Source: an uncultured Lachnobacterium sp.
Lineage (GTDB): Bacteria > Bacillota > Clostridia > Lachnospirales > Lachnospiraceae
Length of the DNA: 15,837 bases
Assembly (NCBI GenBank): GCA_900548765.1
Contig: URLU01000032.1
Location: 1-15,837 of the forward strand
Direction of reading: 5' to 3'
Part shown: piece after piece, positions 1 to 6,200 of the stretch
Layout: every line of letters begins with the position of its first letter
Position numbering within the stretch: the stretch's first letter is position 1
The notes under the pieces: generated by a model
The model's input: only the letters and a program-made list of their open reading frames with translations
What the model was told of the DNA's origin: nothing
Database searches by the model: none
Position numbers and translations under genes: made by a program

Positions 1-95
1 CGACACTTCGTAAAAAAATCGAGAAAGAACCGAACTCTCCACAATATATCCAAACGCACATTGGCGTGGGGTATCGGATGCTGAAGGTTGAGTGA
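1..95 (+). CDS. C-terminal end of an OmpR-family response regulator, probably KdpE (5' truncated)
   Basis: The first full codon is at position 3 and the frame runs 30 residues to a TGA at 93-95. The residues TLRKKIEKEPNSPQYIQTHI followed by GVGYRML are the end of an OmpR/PhoB-type winged-helix DNA-binding domain: the recognition helix tail, the wing and the closing GxGYR hairpin. The YIQTxxGVGYRM wording resembles KdpE, the response regulator for the Kdp potassium ATPase, but that is judged from a short tail only, and another OmpR-family member is possible. The receiver domain and the partner kinase would lie upstream of the window. It is co-directional with the heat-shock operon but separated from it by 234 bases that hold a separate promoter. 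Confidence 0.75.
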   Translation, partial: TLRKKIEKEPNSPQYIQTHIGVGYRMLKVE

Positions 96-206
96 ATTTC
101 ACTTATATAAGCTAATAGGCAAAATTTAATAGAATAACACGTAAAAAAGCACTGAAAATTGTTTGCTGAACGATTTATAGTGCTTCACAAAATTTTTACA
201 AAATAA

Positions 207-233
207 TTAGCACTCACCTATTGACATTGCTAA
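207..233 (+). promoter_or_regulatory. Second, imperfect CIRCE operator overlapping the -35 box
   Basis: The left arm TTAGCACTC (207-215) is perfect. After exactly nine bases comes CATTGCTAA (225-233), which matches the right-arm consensus GAGTGCTAA at seven of nine positions. The spacing is that of a true CIRCE element. The -35 hexamer TTGACA (221-226) lies across the spacer and right arm, so HrcA bound here would block RNA polymerase directly. HrcA binding is inferred from family knowledge. Confidence 0.7.
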
Positions 234-249
234 TGGTTGGTGCTATTTT
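221..249 (+). promoter_or_regulatory. SigA-type promoter of the hrcA-grpE-dnaK-dnaJ operon
   Basis: A perfect -35 box TTGACA (221-226) is followed by a 17-base spacer and TATTTT (244-249; four of six matches to TATAAT). Transcription would start near 256, so the perfect CIRCE element at 264-290 would fall at the very start of the message. The promoter is the only good one between the response-regulator gene and hrcA. Confidence 0.75.
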
Positions 250-263
250 ATTTACAGAATCAA

Positions 264-290
264 TTAGCACTCCAAACGAATGAGTGCTAA
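264..290 (+). promoter_or_regulatory. CIRCE operator (HrcA binding site)
   Basis: A perfect TTAGCACTC (264-272), nine-base spacer, GAGTGCTAA (282-290) inverted repeat matches the canonical CIRCE element. It sits just downstream of the predicted start of transcription and 39 bases before the hrcA ATG. HrcA, encoded by the first gene of this operon, is the known ligand, so the operon is autoregulated. As RNA the repeat can also fold into a 9-bp hairpin in the leader. Confidence 0.97.
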
Positions 291-329
291 CAAAAGATTT
301 AAAGCAATCAAATTCTTTGGAGAACAGGA

Positions 330-1403
330 ATGGAAAAGGATAAGTCGGAATTAGATGAGCGAAAAGTTAAAATTTTAGATGCAATCATCCGCAACTATCT
401 TGCCACAGGTGAGCCGGTAGGCTCCAGGACAATTTCTAAGTACACAGACTTGAATCTAAGCTCTGCAACAATTAGAAATGAGATGGCAGATTTGGAGGAG
501 ATGGGCTACATTGTACAGCCACATACATCTGCTGGACGAATTCCTTCAGACAAAGGATACAGATTATATGTTGACCATTTGATGGAGGAAAAGGATAGAG
601 AAATCTCAGAGATGAAGGATTTTGTCATTGAGAAGACTGAAAAGATGGAAAAGGTATTAAAGCAGGCAGCAAAGCTTCTTGCGACAAATACTAATTATGC
701 CACCTTAGTGTCCGCACCGGCATACAGCAAGAACAAGATAAAGTTCATACAGCTTTCGGCTGTAAGCGACACACAGCTTCTTGCAGTAATTGTTATGAAC
801 AGCAATGTGGTCAAAAATCAGATGATTGATATATCAGAGCCTCTTGATAATGAGACAGTGTTGAAGCTTAATATTTTGCTTAACACTTCATTGAATGGAT
901 TGTCACTGGATGAGATAAATCTTGGAACAATAGCTCTTTTAAAGGAGCAGGCTGGCATCCACTCAGAGATTGTAAGCCATGTACTTGACACACTGGTACA
1001 GACGATTTCAGAGACAGAGGATTTACAGATATATACGAGTGGTGCTACAAATATTTTGAAGTACCCGGAGCTATCCGATTCGGACAGCGTTTCATCTCTT
1101 CTTTCTACTTTTGAAGAGAAAGAGGAATTACAAAGCCTTGTGACTGAATCCCTCTCAGACAATGAAAATGAGACAGGTATTCAGGTTTATATAGGAAATG
1201 AGACCCCGGTTCAGACCATGAAGGATTGCAGTGTTGTCACTGCAGTTTATGATTTGGGAGAGGGAGTCAAGGGTACGATAGGCATTATCGGACCTAAACG
1301 AATGGATTACGAAAAAGTGATGGATAATCTAAAGACTTTAAAATCACAGCTTGATGGAATTTACAAAAAGTCAGATGATGATTCTTGGAAAGGTGGTAAC
1401 TAA
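330..1403 (+). CDS. hrcA: Heat-inducible transcription repressor HrcA
   Basis: HrcA is the class I heat-shock repressor that binds CIRCE operators and is kept active by the GroEL chaperonin, so misfolded protein relieves repression. The 357-residue product is close to the usual length of about 340. Residues 1-75 form the winged-helix domain, with the signature runs EPVGSRTISKY, SSATIRNEMADLEEMGYI and HTSAGRIPSDKGYRLYVD. The remainder is the GAF-like dimerisation domain with the typical inserted region. The ATG at 330 has a GGAG-type ribosome binding site at about 319-322. It is the first gene of the operon, directly behind two CIRCE elements, and its stop codon overlaps the grpE start by one base (TAATG), which suggests translational coupling. 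Nothing is missing. Confidence 0.97.
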   Translation: MEKDKSELDERKVKILDAIIRNYLATGEPVGSRTISKYTDLNLSSATIRNEMADLEEMGYIVQPHTSAGRIPSDKGYRLYVDHLMEEKDREISEMKDFVIEKTEKMEKVLKQAAKLLATNTNYATLVSAPAYSKNKIKFIQLSAVSDTQLLAVIVMNSNVVKNQMIDISEPLDNETVLKLNILLNTSLNGLSLDEINLGTIALLKEQAGIHSEIVSHVLDTLVQTISETEDLQIYTSGATNILKYPELSDSDSVSSLLSTFEEKEELQSLVTESLSDNENETGIQVYIGNETPVQTMKDCSVVTAVYDLGEGVKGTIGIIGPKRMDYEKVMDNLKTLKSQLDGIYKKSDDDSWKGGN

Positions 1404-2056
1404 TGGCAGACAAAGATATTAAGGATGTCATGGATGAAGAATTAGAAAACGAAGAGCTGACAGAAGACGCTGAGGCGGCAGAAGCGGAGAATGTATCCGA
1501 GAAAGCTTCAGAGGACAAGGCAGCAGATGAGACATTGGAGGACGATGCTTCAGCAGAGACAGAGGATAAGGACTCAGATGATAAGAAAGATGGTCTCTTC
1601 AAAAAGAAAAAGAAAAAAGACAAGAAGGATGAGGAAATAGAAAATCTGACAGACAGATTGAAGCGTCAGATGGCAGAGTTCGAAAACTTCCGTAAGCGTA
1701 CAGACAAAGAGAAAGGTCAGATGTTCGATATGGGAGCCAGGACAATCGTTGAGAAGATTCTTCCAGTCATTGACAATTTCGAAAGAGGACTGGCATCTGT
1801 TCCTGAAGAAAATCAGGATGACCCTTTCGTAAGCGGCATGCAGATGGTATACAAGCAGCTTATGACAGAGCTTGAAGCAGCAGGTGTTAAGGCTATAGAG
1901 TGTGCGGGAGAGGAATTCAATCCAGACTTCCACAATGCAGTAATGCAGGTTGAGAGTGAAGAACTTGAGAGTGGAACAATCGCACAGGAGCTTCAAAAGG
2001 GTTACATGTACAAGGATTCAGTGGTTCGCCACAGCATGGTATCTGTAGTACAGTAA
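1403..2056 (+). CDS. grpE: Nucleotide exchange factor GrpE
   Basis: GrpE releases ADP from DnaK and so resets the Hsp70 folding cycle in the cytoplasm; many GrpE proteins also act as thermosensors. The 217-residue product has three parts. Residues 1-60 are extremely acidic and probably disordered. Residues 61-75 contain a lysine cluster (six Lys in a row at 67-72). From about 78 comes the dimeric coiled coil, with LKRQMAEFENFRKRTDKEK, and then the beta-wing domain ending in QKGYMYKDSVVRHSMVSV, the usual GrpE C-terminal signature. The acidic-then-basic head makes the protein somewhat longer than typical. The start overlaps the hrcA stop by one base, with GGAAAGGTGG as ribosome binding site inside hrcA. 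DnaK follows after 46 bases. Confidence 0.97.
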   Translation: MADKDIKDVMDEELENEELTEDAEAAEAENVSEKASEDKAADETLEDDASAETEDKDSDDKKDGLFKKKKKKDKKDEEIENLTDRLKRQMAEFENFRKRTDKEKGQMFDMGARTIVEKILPVIDNFERGLASVPEENQDDPFVSGMQMVYKQLMTELEAAGVKAIECAGEEFNPDFHNAVMQVESEELESGTIAQELQKGYMYKDSVVRHSMVSVVQ

Positions 2057-2102
2057 ATAAATCAGTTAATAATGAATTAAAATATATTAGGAGGAAACAA
2101 AA

Positions 2103-3998
2103 ATGGGAAAAATCATTGGTATCGATTTAGGAACAACTAACAGCTGTGTAGCTGTTATGGAAGGTGGACAGCCTACAGTTATAGCTAATCAGGAAGGAGC
2201 AAGAACAACTCCATCTGTAGTAGCATTTACAAAGAATGGTGAGAGACTTGTTGGTGAGCCAGCAAAACGTCAGGCAGTTACAAATGCTGAGAAGACAATC
2301 GCTTCTATCAAGAGACATATGGGTGAGGACTACAAGGTAGCAATTGACGACAAGCAGTACAGCCCACAGCAGATTTCAGCAATGGTTCTCCAGAAGCTTA
2401 AAGCTGATGCAGAGAGCTACCTGGGCGAGAAGGTTACAGAGGCTGTTATCACAGTTCCTGCATACTTCAACGACTCACAGCGTCAGGCAACAAAGGATGC
2501 CGGTAAGATTGCTGGACTTGATGTAAAGAGAATTATCAACGAGCCAACAGCAGCTGCACTTGCTTATGGACTTGATAACGAGCATGAGCAGAAGATTATG
2601 GTATATGACCTCGGTGGTGGTACATTTGATGTATCTATCATTGAGATTGGTGATGGAGTAATCGAGGTATTATCTACAAATGGTGATACACATCTTGGTG
2701 GAGATGACTTCGACAACAAGATTACACAGTGGATGATTGATGAGTTTAAGAAGGCTGAGGGTGTTGACCTTTCAACAGACAAGATGGCTCTTCAGAGACT
2801 TAAAGAAGCTGCTGAGAAGGCAAAGAAAGAGCTTTCATCTGCAACAACTACAAACATCAACCTCCCATTCATCACAGCAACTGCTGAGGGACCAAAGCAC
2901 TTTGACATGAACCTCTCAAGAGCACAGTTTGATGCTCTTACAAAAGACCTGGTAGAGAGAACAGCTATCCCAGTACAGAATGCTATGAGAGACGCTGGAA
3001 TTACAAATGCAGACCTTGGTCAGGTACTTCTTGTTGGTGGTTCTACACGTATCCCAGCAGTACAGGATAAGGTTAAACAGCTTACAGGTAAGGAGCCATC
3101 TAAGTCTCTTAACCCAGACGAGTGCGTAGCAATCGGTGCTTCTATCCAGGGTGGAAAGCTCAACGGAGACGAGGGAGCAGGAGAAATCCTTCTTCTTGAT
3201 GTAACTCCACTTTCACTTTCTATCGAGACAATGGGTGGTGTTGCTACAAGACTTATTGAGAGAAATACAACTATTCCTACAAAGAAGAGCCAGATTTTCT
3301 CTACAGCAGCAGATAACCAGACAGCAGTTGATATCAACGTAGTACAGGGTGAAAGACAGTTTGCCCGTGACAATAAGTCGCTTGGACAGTTCAGACTTGA
3401 TGGAATTCCACCAGCACGTCGTGGAGTACCACAGATTGAGGTTACATTTGATATTGATGCAAATGGTATCGTAAATGTATCTGCAAAAGACCTTGGAACA
3501 GGCAAAGAGCAGCACATTACAATTACTTCTGGAACATCTATGAGTGATGATGAAATCGATAAGGCAGTTAAGGAAGCTGCTGAGTTCGAGGCTCAGGATA
3601 AGAAGAGAAAAGAAGCAATCGATGCAAGAAACGACGCAGAGAGCTTCGTATTCCAGACAGAGGATGCTTTAAAGCAGGTTGGAGAGCAGATTGACGCAAA
3701 CGACAAAGCTGAAGTTGAGGCTGATATCGCAGCAGTAAAGGCAATCCTTGATGCTCATCCAGAAGCTGATTCACTTACAGATTCAGATGTTGCAGACTTA
3801 AAGGCAGCTCAGGAGAAGCTTACAACAAGTGCCCAGAAGGTATTTGCTAAGATGTATGAGCAGGCTCAGGCAGCTCAGGGAGCAGCAGGAGCAGGAGCAG
3901 GCCCAGACATGAGCGGATTCACAGGTGCCGGACAGGATGCCGGAACAGCTCAGTCAGCAGATGATGATGTGATTGATGCAGACTTCAAAGAGGTTTAA
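2103..3998 (+). CDS. dnaK: Molecular chaperone DnaK (Hsp70)
   Basis: DnaK is the ATP-driven Hsp70 that binds exposed hydrophobic segments of client proteins together with DnaJ and GrpE. The 631 residues are full length. The nucleotide-binding domain shows the phosphate loops IGIDLGTTNSCVAVMEGG near the N-terminus, VYDLGGGTFDVSIIEIGDG and VLLVGGSTRIPAVQ. The interdomain linker LLLDVTPLSL is at about 363-372, followed by the substrate-binding beta domain and the helical lid. The tail ends in an acidic DDVIDADFKEV. The nucleotide-binding domain runs straight from IKRHMGEDYKV to YSPQQ and lacks the extra segment found in E. coli DnaK, as is usual for Firmicutes. AGGAGG (2089-2094) is a perfect ribosome binding site eight bases before the ATG. 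Confidence 0.99.
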   Translation: MGKIIGIDLGTTNSCVAVMEGGQPTVIANQEGARTTPSVVAFTKNGERLVGEPAKRQAVTNAEKTIASIKRHMGEDYKVAIDDKQYSPQQISAMVLQKLKADAESYLGEKVTEAVITVPAYFNDSQRQATKDAGKIAGLDVKRIINEPTAAALAYGLDNEHEQKIMVYDLGGGTFDVSIIEIGDGVIEVLSTNGDTHLGGDDFDNKITQWMIDEFKKAEGVDLSTDKMALQRLKEAAEKAKKELSSATTTNINLPFITATAEGPKHFDMNLSRAQFDALTKDLVERTAIPVQNAMRDAGITNADLGQVLLVGGSTRIPAVQDKVKQLTGKEPSKSLNPDECVAIGASIQGGKLNGDEGAGEILLLDVTPLSLSIETMGGVATRLIERNTTIPTKKSQIFSTAADNQTAVDINVVQGERQFARDNKSLGQFRLDGIPPARRGVPQIEVTFDIDANGIVNVSAKDLGTGKEQHITITSGTSMSDDEIDKAVKEAAEFEAQDKKRKEAIDARNDAESFVFQTEDALKQVGEQIDANDKAEVEADIAAVKAILDAHPEADSLTDSDVADLKAAQEKLTTSAQKVFAKMYEQAQAAQGAAGAGAGPDMSGFTGAGQDAGTAQSADDDVIDADFKEV

Positions 3999-4017
3999 TT
4001 GATTATAATAAATGATT

Positions 4018-4043
4018 CGCAAGGCTGGGAGACTAGCCTTGCG
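4018..4043 (+). promoter_or_regulatory. GNRA-capped RNA hairpin between dnaK and dnaJ
   Basis: CGCAAGGCTGG (4018-4028) pairs with CTAGCCTTGCG (4033-4043) through 11 base pairs, one of them G-U, closed by a GAGA tetraloop of the stable GNRA class. No run of T follows, so it is not a classical terminator. In the mRNA it would sit 20 bases after the dnaK stop and end 23 bases before dnaJ. A role in lowering dnaJ expression relative to dnaK or in protecting the dnaK 3' end is an inference. Confidence 0.7.
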
Positions 4044-4066
4044 CTTCGTGTGTAAAGGAAAAAGTT

Positions 4067-5230
4067 ATGGCAGAAAAAAGAGATTATTATGAAGTGCTTG
4101 GTGTGCCAAAGAATGCCAGCGAAGCTGATATAAAGAAAGCCTTCAGGCAGCAGGCAAAGAAATATCATCCAGATGCTCATCCAGGCGATAAGGAGTGCGA
4201 GGAAAAATTTAAAGAGGCACAGGAAGCATATGCAGTTCTTAGTGATCCTGATAAGAGAAGACAGTATGACCAGTTCGGCCACGCAGCCTTTGATGGAAGT
4301 GCAGGCGGAGGAGGATTTGATTTCTCTGGCATGGATATGGGAGATATTTTCGGAGACATTTTCGGAGATATTTTCGGCGGTTCCAGAAGGTCAAACAGCA
4401 ATGGACCTCAGAAGGGGGCAAATGTAAGACTGTCTATACGCATAAGCTTTGAAGAGGCTGTATTTGGCTGCACCAAGGAAATAGAGTTTACTTATAAAGA
4501 CACTTGCAGTACATGTTCAGGAACAGGCGCAAAGCCGGGTACATCAAAAGAAACCTGCTCAAAGTGTGGCGGTAAGGGAAAGATTGTATTCTCCCAGCAG
4601 TCATTGTTTGGAATGATGCAGAATGTCCAGACTTGTCCGGAGTGTCAGGGAACAGGTCAGGTTATTAAGGAGAAATGCTCTAGCTGCCGTGGTACAGGAT
4701 ATATTGCAAAGAAGATCAGGAAAACTGTTGAGATTCCGGCAGGAATTGATAATGGTCAGTGTGTAAGAGTGCGAGACTTTGGTGAGCCGGGACGCAATGG
4801 AGGACCTCGTGGAGACCTTCTTGTAGAGGTTATGGTATCAAGAAATACCAATTTCGAGAGACAGGATATGAATATCTTTTCGAATGCTTCAATTTCATTC
4901 GGAATTGCAGCCCTGGGTGGAGACGTAAGAATCAAGACTGTTGATGGAGACATCATCTACACAGTTGCACCGGGCACACAGACAGGTACCCGCATCAGAT
5001 TAAAGGGTAAGGGTGTTCCGTCTCTTAGAAATAAGGATGTGCGAGGAGACCACTATGTAACACTTATCGTGCAGACACCTACAGGACTCTCAAAGGAAGC
5101 AAAGGAAGCCTTACAGAAGTTTGATGAATTATCAGGTGGATCTCTTACAAAGGAAGGTGGTGCAAGCACTTCCGGCAAGAGCAAAAAGGGTTTCATGGAT
5201 AAATTAAAGGATACTTTTGAAGATTTATAG
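4067..5230 (+). CDS. dnaJ: Chaperone protein DnaJ (Hsp40, type I)
   Basis: DnaJ delivers clients to DnaK and stimulates its ATPase. The 387-residue product has the full type I layout. The J domain (1-70) carries the HPD tripeptide at 34-36 in KKYHPDAHPG. The Gly/Phe region (about 75-106) contains a threefold GDIF run at 92-103. The zinc-binding domain has four CxxCxGxG repeats starting at Cys147, Cys164, Cys190 and Cys204. Two C-terminal beta domains and a dimerisation tail follow. The ATG has AAAGGA (4054-4059) seven bases upstream. It follows dnaK after 68 bases containing a strong hairpin, so it is probably co-transcribed. A second, much smaller J-domain protein follows it. Confidence 0.99.
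   Translation: MAEKRDYYEVLGVPKNASEADIKKAFRQQAKKYHPDAHPGDKECEEKFKEAQEAYAVLSDPDKRRQYDQFGHAAFDGSAGGGGFDFSGMDMGDIFGDIFGDIFGGSRRSNSNGPQKGANVRLSIRISFEEAVFGCTKEIEFTYKDTCSTCSGTGAKPGTSKETCSKCGGKGKIVFSQQSLFGMMQNVQTCPECQGTGQVIKEKCSSCRGTGYIAKKIRKTVEIPAGIDNGQCVRVRDFGEPGRNGGPRGDLLVEVMVSRNTNFERQDMNIFSNASISFGIAALGGDVRIKTVDGDIIYTVAPGTQTGTRIRLKGKGVPSLRNKDVRGDHYVTLIVQTPTGLSKEAKEALQKFDELSGGSLTKEGGASTSGKSKKGFMDKLKDTFEDL
4340..4375 (+). repeat. Three tandem 12-bp repeats in the Gly/Phe region of dnaJ
   Basis: GGAGATATTTTC, GGAGACATTTTC and GGAGATATTTTC follow each other directly and encode three copies of Gly-Asp-Ile-Phe (residues 92-103). DIF motifs in the Gly/Phe linker of DnaJ are known to interact with the J domain and control access to Hsp70. 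Three near-identical DNA copies point to slippage or duplication within the gene and could vary in number between strains. Confidence 0.85.
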
Positions 5231-5328
5231 ACTAAATTTCCTATAGAATTGCACTACTAAATGTTGTATTATGTAAAAGTAAATGGCACAAGTTGATGAA
5301 AGTACAACAGTTTATGGGGTGTTATTCT

Positions 5329-5763
5329 ATGACGTTAAATGAAGAACGCAGAGAATTAGACAAACAGAGACGCCAGCTAGAAAGAGAACGACAGGAATTT
5401 TCGAGGAAAGTCGCAATAGAGGACAGACGCCTTGAACAACAAAAGCGTTTATTTGACATGAAGGTTAAAATTCTCGAAGAGGAATTGGTAAAATTAGCTT
5501 CAGAAAAAGAGCATGTTGAGAGGCAGAAGGCTTTTTACAACAGGGTCAGTGAATATGAAAATGAGAGCGCATATTCAACCAACACAGACAATGTTGTGAG
5601 AGGCGAGATGTTCTTTTCAGGGGTTGTCAGCAAACAGTCCATCAAGAAGAGATATAAGGATTTGATAAAGATATATCATCCGGATAATTTGGATGGGGAC
5701 AACGAGACTGTACAGGAAATTAACAGTGAGTATAGTAGATTGTGTGCAATGTATGATATTTAG
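5329..5763 (+). CDS. Coiled-coil protein with a short C-terminal J domain (uncharacterised)
   Basis: This 144-residue cytoplasmic protein has no name that I recognise. Residues 1-75 are almost entirely charged heptad-like sequence (for example DKQRRQLERERQEF), predicted as a long coiled coil. After a polar linker (76-91), residues 92-139 look like a minimal J domain: FFSGVVSK for the first turn, SIKKRYKDLIKIYHPDN for helix II with HPD at 117-119, and EINSEYSRLC for helix III. The HPD loop is what J proteins use to activate Hsp70, so a role as a targeting or regulatory DnaK partner is likely but unproven. The start at 5329 is preferred because GGGGTG (5316-5321) lies seven bases upstream; earlier in-frame starts (TTG 5293, ATG 5296 and 5314) lack a binding site. 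It lies 98 bases behind dnaJ, and its stop codon is part of a terminator. Confidence 0.8.
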   Translation: MTLNEERRELDKQRRQLERERQEFSRKVAIEDRRLEQQKRLFDMKVKILEEELVKLASEKEHVERQKAFYNRVSEYENESAYSTNTDNVVRGEMFFSGVVSKQSIKKRYKDLIKIYHPDNLDGDNETVQEINSEYSRLCAMYDI

Positions 5764-5798
5764 GGTAGCATATTTAAAAGGTATGTTACCCTTTTATT
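5763..5798 (+). terminator. Intrinsic terminator closing the heat-shock operon and J-protein gene
   Basis: GGGTAGCATA (5763-5772) pairs with TATGTTACCC (5782-5791) over ten positions, with one G-U pair, around a nine-base loop. It is followed directly by TTTTATT and then another T-rich stretch. The first base of the stem is the last base of the preceding TAG stop codon. Confidence 0.88.
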
Positions 5799-5812
5799 GG
5801 TTTTGTTGGTAC

Positions 5813-5841
5813 TTGGAAAATTGAAAAATATATGTTAAAAT
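5813..5841 (+). promoter_or_regulatory. SigA-type promoter with extended -10, start of the prmA-thiI transcription unit
   Basis: TTGGAA (5813-5818) is separated by 17 bases from TAAAAT (5836-5841; five of six matches). TG at 5833-5834 followed by one base gives an extended -10. Transcription would begin near 5848, only about 16 bases before the ATG of the next small gene. The position right after a terminator supports a new transcription unit. Confidence 0.7.
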
Positions 5842-5863
5842 GCTTCCTAGGCAGGGTGATAAA

Positions 5864-6046
5864 ATGGATAGAAACAATTTGATTGAAGACTTGGCAGATG
5901 CATTTAATGAGCATGAGAGACAGGCGAAGGAAAAAGAGGAAAAGGTTATAAAGGAAAGATGCGAACAGGTTCAGCATGCCATAGATATGGGATTTATGAC
6001 AGAGGCGGATGTTTACAAGCGTCTTCATGATGAGCGCAACAAATAG
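5864..6046 (+). CDS. Small charged protein of unknown function (60 aa)
   Basis: The 60-residue product is not one I recognise. It is rich in Glu, Lys and Arg, has no signal peptide or membrane segment, and looks wholly helical: an N-terminal amphipathic stretch (NLIEDLADAFNEHERQ), a charged middle, and a C-terminal part with the run MGFMTEADVYKRLHDER, which looks like a small helix-turn-helix-like fold or docking motif. The start at 5864 is chosen over the ATG at 5840 because AGGGTGAT (5853-5860), a good match to the 16S anti-Shine-Dalgarno, ends three bases before it, and the 5840 start would lie on the promoter. It is the first gene of the unit that continues into prmA, from which it is separated by a hairpin and a tandem repeat. 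Confidence 0.7.
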   Translation: MDRNNLIEDLADAFNEHERQAKEKEEKVIKERCEQVQHAIDMGFMTEADVYKRLHDERNK

Positions 6047-6060
6047 ATTGGAAAATGATT

Positions 6061-6082
6061 GGGGCAGTCGTAAGACTGCCCT
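6061..6082 (+). promoter_or_regulatory. GNRA-capped hairpin after the 60-aa gene
   Basis: GGGCAGTC (6062-6069) and GACTGCCC (6074-6081) form a perfect 8-bp stem, or nine with an outer G-U pair, closed by a GTAA loop (GNRA class as RNA). No T run follows; the next bases are the 17-bp repeat array. It could be a partial terminator, a processing site or a 3'-end stabiliser. Confidence 0.65.
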
Positions 6083-6088
6083 GTGATG

Positions 6089-6173
6089 TGTATAGATGTG
6101 CGATATGCATAGATGTGCGATATGCATAGATGTGCGATATGTATAGATATGCGATGTGTATAGGTATGTGATA
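6089..6173 (+). repeat. Five-copy 17-bp tandem repeat in the leader of prmA
   Basis: Five contiguous 17-base units start at 6089, 6106, 6123, 6140 and 6157. Units two and three are identical (TGCATAGATGTGCGATA), unit one differs by one base, and units four and five by more. Degenerate partial units flank the array on both sides (about 6082-6088 and 6174-6180). The array ends 27 bases before the prmA ATG. There are no spacers, so it is not CRISPR. Increasing divergence at the edges with identical centre copies is typical of slippage-driven arrays. Confidence 0.92.
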
Positions 6174-6200
6174 TGTGTAAATAAGAGAGGAAACAGGCAT

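Noticed and set aside
91..103. Palindrome AGTGAATTTCACT over the response-regulator stop codon
   Set aside because: Short and A/T-rich at the centre; no promoter is next to it, so an operator role cannot be supported.
147..185. AAGCACT ... AGTGCTT inverted repeat as terminator of the response-regulator gene or a third CIRCE
   Set aside because: Only seven pairs around a 25-base loop, spacing wrong for CIRCE, and only a weak T stretch downstream.
3020..3517. Long minus-strand open frame opposite dnaK (and similar ones opposite hrcA, grpE, rsmE, thiI and rnjA)
   Set aside because: These lie fully within strongly conserved genes on the other strand, have low-complexity Ser/Cys/Leu-rich translations, and lack ribosome binding sites; they reflect codon bias of the real genes.
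5293..5328. Earlier starts (TTG 5293, ATG 5296, ATG 5314) for the J-domain protein
   Set aside because: None has a ribosome binding site, and the extra residues do not extend the coiled coil; ATG 5329 has GGGGTG seven bases upstream.
6089..6173. CRISPR array
   Set aside because: The 17-bp units are directly contiguous with no spacers, and no cas gene is nearby.
6156..6200. In-frame GTG start for prmA inside the tandem repeat
   Set aside because: It would translate repeat sequence into 15 extra residues without a ribosome binding site, whereas ATG 6201 has GAGAGG upstream and begins at the normal PrmA N-terminus.
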